Positions 1-13,400 of a stretch of DNA of 64,000 nt are shown here, piece after piece. This DNA comes from Oegoconia quadripuncta (Eukaryota; Arthropoda; Insecta; Lepidoptera; Autostichidae). Position numbers and translations under genes: made by a program. The stretch spans positions 17,838,496 through 17,902,495 of the forward strand of contig OX438753.1 of the NCBI GenBank assembly GCA_949316235.1, read 5' to 3'. Positions within the stretch are counted from its first letter, which is position 1. Each line of letters starts with the position of its first letter. Below the pieces are notes generated by a model. It worked only from the letters and a program-made list of their open reading frames with translations, was not told the DNA's origin and did no database searches.

Positions 1-137
1 CGTTCGGTATATATCATAGGAAAGGGCTCATCATGAGGATTCTGAAAATATATATTAGAATTTTTTTTTTATCTGTTTATTTTAAGGAGGGTTTCTTCAA
101 TAAAGAAGATGTCACCCTCATAGTGATAAAGAATGAC

Positions 138-540
138 TTAACCTCTACGCTTAATACCTACATCAACTAAATTATAGAGTGTCTTAGCTGCTCCCGATGT
201 GGGGGCAGCTAAGACACTGTTACACATTCCCATTTCGCCATTAAAGTTAATGTTAATGAAAAATTGTTGCCTCTCGGGTTCATTCCGGACACACTCCATC
301 ATGATGTGGTAAACATCTTCTACAATTTCACATTCATTGCAGTTAGGTGATGTGGACTTTGCCATGAGGAAGCTGAAACTGTTTAATGGAATGTGTCCGG
401 AGCGAAGCCTAAGGGCAGTTATAATTTGGGACCTGCTCATATTCGTACCCTCAAACCAGGGGAATCTATACAGCGTAGGTTGAATCGTCCTGTACCAGAT
501 TCCCCTCGTCAGTGACCTTTCATTTAGAATTGAGACATAC
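138..540 (-). pseudogene. C-terminal remnant of a non-LTR retrotransposon ORF2
   Basis: The minus strand encodes a C-terminal segment typical of I/R1/LOA-type LINE polyproteins. From about 537 down it reads through RGIWYRTIQP and PWFEG, then SRSQIITALRLRSGH-PLN, and then a Cys/His cluster (C-x2-C, then H-x4-C) that resembles the zinc-knuckle-like end of these proteins. An ATG exists at 440, but the homology runs upstream of it to a TAG at about 540, so the ATG is not a true start. No reverse transcriptase or endonuclease is present. It is a 5'-truncated, dead copy with no sign of host function. The LINE-type C-terminus is clear; the clade is uncertain. Confidence 0.6.
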
Positions 541-1283
541 TATGCCGCAGACGTGTGGAGAGCTTTTAGATCACATACGCGTTTTCATAATTTTAGTTGG
601 CTTTTTACACATTTTTTTTAATTATGTGGTCATTTACTTTAATACAACGTATTTAGATGTATATATAACATAGTGTACTGGAATTAAGACCCGGCAATGC
701 TTCGTCGTCTACAAATGTAATATCAAAATCATTTGTAATTGTAACACAGTCTTATTGTATTTATGTGAATATGCAATAATACATATTTAGTTTGTTTATC
801 TATAGACTAATAAAAAGTAATCCGGTTTAAAAACACAAACCTGAGAAAAATATACAAAATATGATTGCTATACTAAACTATAAGAAAACAGACTGCATTT
901 CTTCTCAAATCAATATAAATTAAAAAAAAAAATAATAGGCAGACTTTATTGAAACAATTTATCAAAATTTCAAAAGCATTTTTTTTTCATTTCACATCGT
1001 ATTTTTTAAATTACTAGAGATAGTTCAAATGAATTTAATTTTCTTCAGAATTAGTTTTTTCTAAAGCTCTATCTAGTACATCAATATATCGTATACTGTT
1101 TATACGTAAAAAGTCATCAGAATTGACATTCTTTTTAATCAAAGTAAAGATTTTTAACTTTAATATGTGTGTTGCCATTTGGAATACTACAATCTCTTAA
1201 CATAGTCTAAACAACTTAAATATGCGCTTGCTAGCTTGCAAAAGTAACAAACAATTTCGAGAATCTCCAATTCTACATTTTCT
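541..1283. other. AT-rich stretch, nothing recognised
   Basis: Low-GC sequence with poly-A/T runs and stop codons in all frames. No exon-like GC rise, hairpin or repeat family was recognised. Confidence 0.5.
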
Positions 1284-1602
1284 TTTATGCACAATGGGTT
1301 AGCACTTGACCTCAATCACACCTGAAGTTAAGTGAAAATGAAGCCGAACATGGAACCTATTGTCCCGGAAATCCCCATCTTATTTGGAGAACTAGCTATC
1401 TTATCTCTGACAACCGGAACCCAACACTATTAACATTGCTGTTTGGCGGCAGATTTATATAAGATGGTGGTAGCTAGCCAGTCGGACATTTAAAATGCCT
1501 TGCCACCAACCATACCGAGTACTAATATGTACACCACTGGGGTTCGAACTCACACTTCCGATTCGTAAACCCTATTTTGTTCACATTGAACCACGGAGGC
1601 GG
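1284..1602 (-). mobile_element. SINE-B copy, near full length
   Basis: SINE-B is a family of about 310-330 bp. Its 5' head is tRNA-like, about 75 bp, with a B-box of the form GGTTCGANCCC. A unique body follows, then a 3' tail ending in a CATCAGGTG-type motif and ...GTGCATAAAA. This copy is inverted: the A-rich end is at about 1284 and the tRNA-like head (ACCACGGAGGCGG on the + strand) ends at 1602. The B-box region has decayed, so this is an old copy. Confidence 0.75.
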
Positions 1603-2092
1603 TTATAATAACATAATTAAAGACCACGCACCATATGATTTAACAAACAAACAGGCCCAACAATTTTTTTATCAAAATCGATGAAAGCTCGGAAAATTCT
1701 TTTTTTTGTGTCATATAATCTGTTTGCTTACCTATCTCAAATTTGTCCGATCTAGTAAGAGTTTATTGACTATCACACCTGTCAGCTTCACTAAATTGAG
1801 CCCATCCCATCGAATATAACCTAGATTTGCTGCAATAATATTATCTATATCCACTTAGAAGGTCGTCATTCACAAGGCCACTTACACGACACTTCGGGGG
1901 ATTGATAAATTACCCGTCCATCATTTTTTTTCTGAAGTTGACAGAATGAGTAATAATATCCTTCGGGATAGTCGATTTTTAGGTAGATTCCTAAGAATTA
2001 TTTATTAGTTATGCCTCGTCCTTACTCTAGGAAACATTTTGGATCGGCACTTGATATCGTAACAAGGTACAGTGTACGATGTAGAATGTGAG
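1603..2092. other. Intergenic or intronic AT-rich DNA
   Basis: No open frame of note and no recognised repeat. If the receptor gene begins left of the window, this stretch would be intronic. Confidence 0.4.
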
Positions 2093-2200
2093 ATTTGTTT
2101 GTAAACGCTTTATAAAACTACTGACTATCTAATTTAAAATTAATTATAAAGTCGGACCTTTTCCCATATAGGGATCTCTTCCACTCAACCCGCAAGTCAA
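2093..2200 (-). mobile_element. LINE-E 3' tail fragment
   Basis: The motif GTTTGTAAACGCTTTAT followed by a block like ACTTATCCCATA-AGGGATCTCTTCCA recurs at 37408-37530 and partly at 22533-22580. It is read here as the reverse complement of a LINE 3' terminus with a CAAA-type tail. It is divergent, and no coding part remains. Confidence 0.5.
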
Positions 2201-2786
2201 ATAAGACCGCCTGACTTTTGATGTGAACTTTGTTTCTGTTTATCTCATTTGGTCTTAAAAATGTACTTGATTTGAAAATAATCAATAAAAAACCCGACTA
2301 CTAAAAAAATTTATAGAAAATGAAATGGGGGAACTGCATAAACGCTTATCTTTAAATCTGTCATTACAAAAGCTATAAACAAAATCTAGACATCTGCCGA
2401 ACCCAGAAACATATAAGGTCCTGCTATGTGTCAAATATCATATTTATCGATAGGTGTTTGTTTCTTAAACAATATCGTACCATATAAATTGATTTTCCTG
2501 CAGTCGGACATCTTTATAATTTAACGTCTTCATTGCATCGGTTTTGACCTCCGACTACCAAGAAAGTTACAACACTATACAGAATAAAAGTTAAAATTAT
2601 TGATACTTACGAAAAATGAGGTACATGGAACAACACAAAAACAAACAACAACAATCAATTCAGAAATGTATTGCTTTCAGAAATCTTTAAAGAGCGAAAT
2701 CTACCTCCATCAATTAGATTCCTTGGGGCTTTCGGATAACCAACTTTTGTAAATTTTCTGTGCATATTCTATTAGTGTATATACTA
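2201..2786. other. AT-rich stretch, nothing recognised
   Basis: No coding signature or repeat was seen in this stretch. Confidence 0.4.
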
Positions 2787-2877
2787 TGATCGCGTGCTTC
2801 ATCTTCGGCCACATCGTCGCTTTCCATCAGGTGAGATTGTGATCAAACGCGTAACCAGTTAATCATAAAAAAACTTA
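2787..2877 (+). mobile_element. LINE-F 3' terminal fragment
   Basis: The last ~80 bp of LINE-F, ending in ...AATCATAAAAAAA, match the end of the longer copy at 52579-52808 (CTTCATCTTCG, CATCAGGTGAGATTGTG, TCAAACGCGTA). The copy is 5'-truncated, as expected from target-primed reverse transcription. Confidence 0.6.
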
Positions 2878-4347
2878 CTAACTTCTCTCAAATTATATGG
2901 ATGTCATATTGCTGCATTAAACTTTGGGTACAGGGTGTCTACATATTCGAAATTCGAAACTAAGCCAGCGAACTGCTATGCAGCCAAATGCAAAGAATCC
3001 TCATTGTTTATTCTGATAAAACAAAACTGAGATAGATTGCTGCCAGTGGCTGTTTACGTGTCCAGTTAACTGTCAGTTCATCGCAAAGATGGACAAGCAA
3101 CGTCGATATCCTCGCGATTTTACTCGGAATACTAACAAGTGGTGCATTGTGATACTGACACTGCCGTGGACACTAACGATTGAAAGTCGACAAAGAATGA
3201 AAATAAATCTTCAAAACGTAATGCCGAAAATGCCTTCATTTTGTCCGATTTTGATTTTATGGACGGCGGGAGACGTGAACCGCAACCATTTTGTGTGGAC
3301 TTCATTCATTAGTATGCAAAGGGTCAAATCCAATTAATGTGCTACAAAACAATGTGACCTGTGACAGAAATGGACAACAAAAAATAAGATTTGTTTTATA
3401 GAATAGTTAATCATTCAAGTGTTGAATTATCATTCAATTGAGAAAAGAAGAGCAATATCATATTCTTCTTTTAATTATTGGATAAAAATGTGAAGTTTTC
3501 AAATGATAAATTTATTCTGCGAAATAAATCTTTTTGATATTTTGAAACTGTCATTCTTCACGGTTTTCCATACAAATTTTAAAGATCAATATCGTCGAAA
3601 TTAATAAACTGATTATGCGCCTAAGCAGTGTTCTAAATAGTAGAAGACATTATTATAACCAAGTTAAGTGATTTGAAATTTTCGATAGTAAATCTGAAAT
3701 GCATAATCTTTTATTCATTTTAGATATTTCAGAAACATATTTACATATTTTTATGTGGTTTCTACATTAGGTAGTAGGTAGTAGGTAGGTAGTAACAGGC
3801 GTAACTTTATGTATGTACTTCAGAAACGTCAACTATCTGGATATCTGAAGTCTTGACTTAAAGTAGCTTACAAATAAGTTAATGTGCCTTAAAGAGTATT
3901 TTATTGATTGATAAGAAAAAGGTAATTTCAGCTACGCTATAATTTCCTCATCACTTTACAAAATAGCGATCAGAAGCGGCACTTGTATGTAAATCCATTA
4001 ATTGCCCACTTGTTTATTTTTCTAAAACTCACTCGTAGTCGACCAGCGAAGCCTGTCCAAAAAGTTTCGTTAGAAAACTTGTAGACACAAAAACATTTAA
4101 ATTAGGAATAAACCGCATTGCTCGCCACGACCGCGACAGATTTGTTCTAATTTGGCTTGTCAGTGGTCTGTTATATCTTAGTCATCGACGAGAAGTTTGG
4201 ATTTAACGTTGAATTGCTGTAAATACCATTAAATATCAGTATGTGTGTTAAGCAATAGAAGTCACATTTCGTGACCCTATTACCACGTTCTAAGGTCTAA
4301 GAATGATTGTATACTGTCCTATTTTAAAATGACTCCTTTTTTACCAG
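2878..4347. other. Mostly unrecognised; short ORF and GTAG microsatellite
   Basis: An 82-codon ORF at 3089-3337 (+) has somewhat coding-like base use, but I recognise no domain. Neighbouring frames are broken, and it lacks the GN pattern expected of the missing TM1 exon. A short GTAG/GGTAGTA repeat sits at about 3769-3797. The polypyrimidine tract and AG at 4340-4347 form the acceptor of the first visible receptor exon. Confidence 0.4.
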
Positions 4348-4486
4348 ATGGTCGCACGGTCTACTCTTCCACCAGGCGGTAGTAGACTGCGCCCGAGCAG
4401 CTATCCTTCTGCCCCTCGGTATCGCCGTGTTCCGCTGCCAGCCTGTCTATAAGTGCTCTCTAGTTGAAACGGCTTTCCTTTTACTG
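4348..4486 (+). CDS. GPCR exon: TM2, ECL1, start of TM3
   Basis: The acceptor is TTTTTTACCAG and the donor is CTG|GTAAGT. The first base completes a codon begun in an upstream exon. The frame then reads LLFHQAVVDCARAAILLPLG (TM2, with the Asp at the usual polar position), ECL1 with RCQPVYKC, and SLVETAFLLL. It ends in phase 0 and joins the next exon to complete TM3. The ORF with a GTG at 4427 is the same frame and not a separate gene. Confidence 0.78.
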
Positions 4487-7400
4487 GTAAGTATAAACCC
4501 TATATGGTCAAAATCAATCATGCATTCAGTCGTTAGTTATTTTCTTTATGTATATAATCGGAATTTTCGTAACATGGATATTACACTTCTCCACTCCACT
4601 CCAAAAATTTAAACTGATTAGAGTGTGACCTTCCCAGCCCACCTATGCCCAGCTGGGTCGAGTCACGAGGTGTATTTGTACAGAAGTGGCGGGACAGCTC
4701 TGGCCAGGGTCAAAACAGAACACGGATCACCACACCAACTTATTTAATGCATGAAACTGGTAGTACAGAGGATCGAAAGGTTTTAAACTAAAAAAATAAC
4801 TATTAAGATGTAAAACGATGATTAGAATAACGGTGCGACTGAGTTGAAAATGTGTCGAAAAAAGGATCCGTCAGTTCATTAGTCAGTCGTCAGTTTAAAA
4901 TTTCGAATTTGAACTCCAATAACCCTGACCCACCTATGAGTATCAGCTCAAAAGAACGACACCGTTACAGTACCGGGGGGGGCCGTTACAAGAGTATTTG
5001 TATGCATTTTATTAATAAATTTCGTCACTTTTCTTGACATCACTTCCTCATAGTGCTGAGAAGTATAGTGACCTTCCTATACCTGCATGTCCCTTATTAT
5101 TGTATTTGGAAGGCCTAAATTTAAACATTCGCCCAAAAAAAAATTGCTATGGAGTTCATTAACTTAGTTCATTAACTTCATTAAGTTAAAGGGCAGTTCT
5201 AATTAGAATGAAAATAAACAATACAACTCAAACTTACGAGTTTTGGTTTTACTGCCTCATTCCAATGCATTTCGTATTCCACAGAATGTTATTGCATGCC
5301 ACCGAAATATCTAATCAGAAGGAATTATTCTGAAGCCACCTTATCAATTTGAGTCTCAATTACTGTCACTCTAATCAAGCATCAACGTAGAAATCCAATC
5401 CTATTCAAGCCAAGAGGTTTCTCCCGAATTGAAACGTACCAAATCCACACGACTCGACAGAAACTTGATTACAAATGTATTTGCCTCTTTTTAACGCATC
5501 AGTGACGTGTCTGAATAAAGATTGAAATCTTAATTGAATTCTATAGATAGTATCAGGTTTAAGTGCAAACCCAGTCTCAATTCGTACGATTTAAAATATT
5601 TTGAAATTCGAAGGCAAATATCGTGTACTATTCTTTGAATTAAAAGTATATTACGTTAGAGATTTAAGAGTGTCCCAAAATATTTCAAACTTTTGACTTA
5701 GGACTGAACATGCATTTTTAACCTTAGAGTATGTTATATCAACGGTGCAGCAGATGGCAGCAGTGGACCATGTTATAACCAGTAGAGTAGAATGGCTGTG
5801 AATCAGCTGTTACAAATTATATGTATTTGGGAACAAAATACACTCACGAGTAATGAATCCGGGTCACTGTAATTCGTGAATTTAAATTTATGCATTGGAC
5901 TTGCATGTAGTTTTGATAATTGCATTAATAATTTATACATTTATATGAATTTTCGTAAAACGTTCCCCTGGAATTAAAAAACGGATACAGGTCTTTTTTG
6001 CTCTAGCAAACTCCTGCTTTAACAATAGTGTAGTGTAGTAGTAGTAGATTGTAATTGCTAATAAAATAGCTATAGAAAGATGAAAACTATTTGATTTATT
6101 TCGTTGCTTAGCTTTGCAAGCTAAAATATAGGTAGTTGTATAAAGAAAGCTACAATGTCCCGGATTCAATAGTCGTGAATGTAGTAATTTGATGTGATGT
6201 GTACTCCATCCATAAAACATTTCTTCTATATGATATGAGTGGAAAATATTGTTCTCCAATTTACTTCGCACATGAAAGAATTTGCTAATGTAGCTTATGA
6301 TGTTTGCGATTGTTCCGACAAAACCAAAAACTGAAATAAATGTAATTCTAACGTGTAAGATTGAATTAATAAATTTCTTCCATATCTCAACCAATCAATC
6401 TTTATAGCGTAACAAAACCGGTTTTAGTGATGGCGTCGGAATGGTCGTATCGTAACATAGTTAACCAGAGACGTTGATTAATATTGAATTATATTAATTA
6501 TAGGGCCTTGTCGGAAATCAAGTAAAACAAACACAATAAGCCAAGCCTAACAAGCCTGAAATACCCATCATTTATTGTACAGAGTTAAAAATTTACAATA
6601 AAATTTATGTTTCACGTTGACAGAGCAACTACGTGACAGACGTTGTCTCCAAAGTGTCGTCAAGCATACAGACTTATTCTGTTTGTTGTTCGTGAAACGA
6701 AAGCCAATCGAGAACTGTCAAATGATCGCGCACACAGCCTTTGAAGTGCGGGACGCAAAGAAATCCTCTCGTCAATTTAGACAAGCTATTGCAATATCAA
6801 CTTCATAATACTACATGCTTCTATGAACCCTGCTGGCTTGTATTCCCTTATATATTATTAAGTTTCTTCAAAAGTAATCCGATTTGAAATCTATGCCGTT
6901 CTAACAAATACTGTTCTATATCGTGACTGCTATATCCAACCGCACATTCCAAAGCATCCAAGTGAATGTCTGTCTTATAATGGCACTATACAAGTCAATG
7001 ATTGGAAGGTTTCAAAGTGTTTCTCGAAACTTCATGTCGATTGCACTACCAATTACATAATGGAGCACAGTAACTGTTGATCTTTTTTCAGTGACAACTC
7101 ACTTGGAACTGGCAATCTAGTTAAAAATATTTTCTTTTATATTGAACATTGCCAGGGTTTTCTTATTTCTTCTGAGTCGGTGCTTGAAACCTAAAGAAGT
7201 TCATTAATAACTTTATCCGCTGCTCACTTTGTTGTTTACCGCGATCCTAAAAGCATGGTCGAAGTTTTAATTGTTTCAATGACGAACTTCTCCCTTTTTG
7301 TGGCAGCAACAAAACAGATTTGCATCTCATGTAGTTAATTAACATTTCGATCCCCATCTGTATGAGTATAATTTAAACTCTACATAGTACTCTGTTCTGA

Positions 7401-10400
7401 TAAAATGTTTTTGGTTTGAATATTTATGTACCGTATGACTTCAAATTCTGTATACAAAGTTGCAGTCACAATCTCAGCTCGGATTAAACTTTTACATCTT
7501 ATGTTGTACGCTCTAGCCCCATGATATGATGATATCAGCCACAGACCGTCAACTGCTGAACATAGACTTCCCTCAACGATTTCCAGAGCGACTGGTTGAA
7601 AGCAGCCTGTATCTAGACTTCCCGTGCATAGGTGCTCGCTTCTCCTTGTGGGTGGACGTCCTACGCTGCGCTTGGCGGTCTCCTTTCAAGATTCAATGTC
7701 CCGTTCCTTTAGTACAAAGAGTATTAAGAAGACAATGGAGCGGAACAAAAGCTCCAAAGTGTTTGCAAGGAATTTCTATTGGGTATAGCCAGTTGATTAA
7801 GCTGAAGAAGGATGCCCGTAGTGTAGCGACGTCGAGAGCTGAGGTATTGAGAGAGTTAATGTGACCCGTGACTAAACTGAATATATCCCATACATTGATG
7901 ACTAAAAAGTTGAAAAACAACAAAATCGCGGTGCTCCTGCAAGCGGGTGGAACAACCGTACTCAAAGTACTTCATTATAGTCCTTATAGCTCAAGAACGC
8001 TCTAATCTACTACACTGGAATTAATGGTAATAGATTGTTGCACCGAGCAGAAAGCGATCTATTATTGAATGGAGTATAGTCACTAGTGACTGACGTAGAG
8101 CTATGATTGTACTGACGTAGGATCCATGCGTGCACTGAAACCAGCTTTGCGACCTATTCGTACTAAAGTTAACCCCAATCGCTGTAACAAGTGACAGCAT
8201 TATGCGCAACATATCGATAATGGTATTTAATTTTAGCTATAATTTATAATTTTTTTGATTTTTTTGTATCGTGTTGTGACGTCCATAATAAATTGTTCTT
8301 GTTCTAAAGCGAGGCCCATAATTTGCTATTCTTCCAACTAAAACAAAGTAGCATTTTCACTCATAATAACTTTTAGCTTAAATCTGATTAATTCTGTACG
8401 GTTATTTTTTTATTCAAAAGAAGAAGCTGGTCCCGCGAATCTGAGAGCCCTAAAAGTTTTATAATCAAACTTTTTGTACTTAAAATTGTACATTAATAGA
8501 TTTCATACAACATTACTGCTCCGAGAACGGTAAAATGCCTCAATCTGACCGCCATATTGAAAAGTTATGAGGAAAGTACAGCTTAGTTTATTGAAAAATG
8601 ATTTCCCTTTCGAAATAGAATTATTGTTCGAATAAATAAAAGTAATTTGGAACAGTCAAGTTACTCAGTATTTTTTTTTATGTTTTGTGGAACTGAACTG
8701 ATTCTTTACTAACTTCAATAACTTTCTTCGAAATACATATATATTTTTCAAATCGTCCAAATAAATAATTCTTTTTAGGCTCAGAAATAAGTCATTTTTT
8801 ATTATATTATTGTCTAGGTAATCGTTTTTTATAAATTACGCAAATACAGACGATTATCACATCAATTCGTTACAGACAATGTTGCAAATTGAGGCAGTCA
8901 AATAACAGCATTGTTAAGAAACTGAAAGGCACTCGGGCCACAATGGTGATTTATCGGTACTTAACTTCAGTCCAGAGCAATAAAAAACCCAGAATAATCT
9001 CCAGCACTTAATTTGATAGTCTCTCAAAACCCCCACATTGTATACATCCTCAAAAGAAAATTGCTGTTGTTGAGTTTCGAACTTTTTATCTTCAGTTTCT
9101 CGGGGCTTGCACAGGCAATAAAAGTATCATTCAGGGACAAAATTAATCGCATCAAGTCTGTACTTTAAACAAAGAATAAAAAGTGTTTTCCCTGCTAGGT
9201 TGGGAACTTGTTGGGATGTTTAGGCATAAGAAATAAGTAAAGAGTTTTAATTTTAATTGACCTTTAAATTTTACATCCACCTCTTGTGGCCCTTGGAGGT
9301 ATTCCGCTGAAATTTTGACCAGTTCATCTATGTTGTCTTGCATCCATAAACATTGAAAGTTAACCCCACTTAGGGGTTATCTATATTAGATCTAATGTCA
9401 ACTTGTTTTTCTACCCTCATTGTCCAGGGCCTACAGTCTCGACATAGATATCGATCGTTATGTTATCGAATTCGGTCGTTAAGTCCTGAGAATGTTATTT
9501 TAATTGGAGAATTAGAGTCTTTAGTATCAAAATATCGGTTTCCATTGAAACTACTATTCAATGGAAACCGATATTTTACACTCGTACTCGTGGCGCAGTC
9601 GCATGAACCCGCTATTTGTTTTGGATTAGCGAGGTTAAATAATAGCAATATATATAGTTAACAATTAGTGGCATTTTAATATCAGTGTTTCCTTGCCCGG
9701 ATGGGCACGTTAAATAGTCAATCCCGGTTGTTTTCAATTAAAGGCAGTCGTAAGACCAAGTCGGGGGCCTATAGGGGCGGCTTAAAACACTGCCTGTTAA
9801 GAGCCCACTAGTCGACACAAATCCACCAATCCGCATGGGGCTCGCGTGGTGGATTATGATCCAGTGAGAGGAGACTGTGTCCCTATAGTGATTATGTGCA
9901 AGGCTGTTGATGATAATGAATATTTTGCACAAAAAAATCACAATAACGGTAGCTGAATATATATCTTATATAATCTTTAGAACTTGAAAATTTATACAAT
10001 AATACAGTATACCTGATACACCTAAGAGATGAGCCTTTTCCAATACGCTCTACGTTAGGATCGATTCAAAATGACGCAACTTAGGCGAGGCGAGCAGCTT
10101 CGGCGCAACACTGCATGCATGTTAAACTTTAACCAGACAAAAGTAATACAATTTCATGTACGAGTAAAGAAGGCTTAGTTAAAAGATCAGCTGCCAGGCA
10201 CCGCGGTACTGTTCTTGGATCTTACATTGAATTTTATGTTATATAGGTCAGACAGAGATTCAACGCAAACTTTGCGTTGATACTATACGTGCTTCTCGTC
10301 ATAGATTTGGAGTGCTTGTAATGTGAATTGGTGATAATATTAGTAAGGGGCGTTAAGTAATCGCTCTAATTATTTAAGTGAAGCCAAAGGTAATGCTGGG

Positions 10401-13400
10401 CCTGTGGTAAAAGTATGACCCACAATAATGGCAGTGAAACTCAAATCACATATTCACGGGCACGATCATTGTAGGGTGTGAATAGGTGTACAGTTCAAAC
10501 ACGTTAAAGCCCTTTTAAGATTGTATCGGCCGTTCTGTAGACCTTGGGAGGCAGTATCAAACACTTGGCAGTGTTGGCCTACTGTAGCTGGAATCTTCCG
10601 CACCCAAAAAAACAAAGTTAAGCAAAGCTCACTTACTTGGAACCGCGCGCCTGGTGTTCATGCAAGAACTACGCAGCAGCAACAGATATCATCACAGCAT
10701 CCAGAAGCATTCACTGAAGATCCAAAGTGTATCACCGTCCCAGGAGCACTTGGTAAAGGACAGCTAGTCACATATACATCAAAGCCACAGTCTAACAGTT
10801 AAATTTAACGGCACAAACACGAGCACAGGAATAATTACCAGTTCAAGAACTGTTCTGATTCTTATATACGAATAATAAGAAATTATCGCCGGCCGGCATT
10901 GATGTACGACGCGAACACAAACAGCGCCAGAGCAAGACTGCTTTTACAATGCAGCCAACATAATAATAAAAACTTCAAAATGCATGTCACTCTCGGATGC
11001 AGCACAGGTGGCAGCCTTGATCCTTTTCGCTGCGTCCGAATGGCGCGTAATATGAGCTGTATGCCCCTTCTTTGTATTTGGGAAAGAATCATCCAGACTA
11101 CAGTTTAATTGGCCAAGACAACGCCCCCGGGTTGAAAGGATGCTTTCAAATATTAAGCAAAACTAAAACTAACAAAGGCCAAAATCTTTAGGCTTACTAA
11201 TACTAAATGTAAGTAAATCAAACTAACTCCTAAATTATATTAAACTTAAGATAATTATTAAAACATACCGAAGTCTATTGAGTAGGCAAGGGACATAAAC
11301 GTATTACAGGTCGCATAAACGTACCAGAACTTGTTCTAACCGCAACTACGCGAGTACGCCTGTCTTTACCTGGATAGGTTTCATTTACAACACCCAACGG
11401 CCAATGTAATGGCGGCGTATTGTTTTTCATAATAAGCACAACAGTACCTTTCTCAATAGGACTTGAATCAATTAACCACTTTTCTCTAACCTGAAGGGTA
11501 TGCAAATATTCTTGGCTCCAACGACGCCAATACGATTGAACTAATCTATCAAGAAGTAAGTATCGCGGCAATAAATGATTACGCTCCTCAGTCACCGGAG
11601 CTGATGGAAGCGAACGTAAAGGAACCGTATGAAGAAAATGCGCGGGAGTTAGAGCGGCTGGTTCTGCCGGATCTGGGCTCAGCGCTTGACCTAAGGGCCT
11701 GGAATTCAAGACAGCTTCGATCTGACATAACACGGTAAGTAACTCTTCATAGGTTAGTATTTGGGTACCAATAACCCGAAACAAATGAGTCTTAAATGCC
11801 TTAACTGCAGATTCCCAGCCTCCACCAAAATGGGGAGCATTGGGCGGGATCATTTCCCATGCCATACGTTGGTTAGCTAACTCATTACTCCAATGCTCGG
11901 AAAATGATGGAGAGTTCAAAAACGAGTGTAATTCGTCTAGGTAAGTACGAGCCCCAACGAAATTGGTACCGTGGTGGGAGTATAGCTTCTCAACGGGACC
12001 TCTACGAGAAAGAAATCTTTTTAATGCATTAAGGAAGGCGTCAGTAGTTAGATCTGGGGCAACCTCTATGTGGACAGCCCTGGTAGTCAGACAAATAAAG
12101 ACACAGAGATAAGTCTTTTGACCCTTTATGCCCCTCCGACGCGTCAGTGTCACGTTTATAGGCCCGCCGTAATCCACTCCAGTATGTGCGAAAGGTTTCG
12201 ACATTTGAAGCCTACATTCTGGCAAGCTGGCCATTATAGGAGGAGTACAAGTTTTAGGACGCGCTCTAAAACAAACATTGCATGAATGTACTCGTGATCT
12301 AACTATGTCACGTCCCGACAGTATCCAAAAACGTTGCCTAAGGATCGAAAAAAGCAAATGAGGACCAGTGTGACAATTTTGTCGGTGGGTAAAGTCTATA
12401 ATTAAATTGGTGATGTGATCCTTTTTTGGTAGTAATATTGGGTGTTTGTGATCAAATGTAAGATTGGTATTATCTAATCTACCTCCAACTCGTAAAACAC
12501 CATCAACAAGTATAGGTCGCAGCTTTTGAATTGATCTCTGACACTGCTCTCCAGACTTCACAGCAATTGTAGCCTTCGCGAAATGAACTGATTGCAGAGA
12601 ACTGATCACAGCCGTTTCTGCTAGAGTCAAATCTTGACCTGTTGGAAACCCTCGAGATTTAATTTTTCTCGCAAAGCGCAAAACATGTACCGCAATACGC
12701 AGTAGCCTGGACCAAGTTGATATTCGTTGCGCTAACTCATATAATATCGGCAGCTCGGATTGTACTGCAGGAACAGATATTGTCTTAGATTCAGGAATAT
12801 CTATAGAATGGTCATTAAGCATTGCTCTGAAAGGCTGAATCGGCCAAACTGAAAAATCCTGCCTTAGCCAAGAAGGCCCTGAAAACCATAAAGGGTGGTC
12901 CTTTAGCTGAGCAGGGGTCAGGCCTCTTGACAAGCAATCACTAGGATTGTCTTTTCCTGGAATGTGATAAAAATGTGACGCATCCAGATTCTCATGAATT
13001 TGAGCAATACGATTGGCTACAAAAGCTTTCCAGCGATGAGGACTGGAGTGAATCCAATGCAAGGTCACTGTCGAGTCCGAAAAGGCGAAAACTCGTTCTA
13101 TTTTATAACGACCTTTGTAGGTATCGAGAATAGTTCTCACTAGCCTAGAAAGTAGAACGGCTGCACATAATTCGAGCCGAGCCAAAGCAACTGATTTTAG
13201 CGGGGCAACTCGCGACTTCGCGCATAGCAGGTTAACAGTTACACGGTCTGCCGTCTGAGTATGCAAGTAAACCACTGCGCCATAAGCTCTTTCGCTGGCA
13301 TCTGCAAAGGCTAGTAAAGACACGACGGAGCCGTTAACAACGCCAGCGTGACGTGGAATACGTATTTGCTCTAAGAGTGGTAGCTCCCTTTGAAATATTT

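Noticed and set aside
3089..3337. 82-codon ORF as possible first receptor exon
   Set aside because: No GN motif or convincing membrane segment, and no donor in the required phase 2.
5933..6394. 153-codon minus ORF with a TM1-like FGFVGTIANIISYI
   Set aside because: It is on the opposite strand from the receptor, has no splice or conserved support, and lies in AT-rich intron. The resemblance is short and probably chance.
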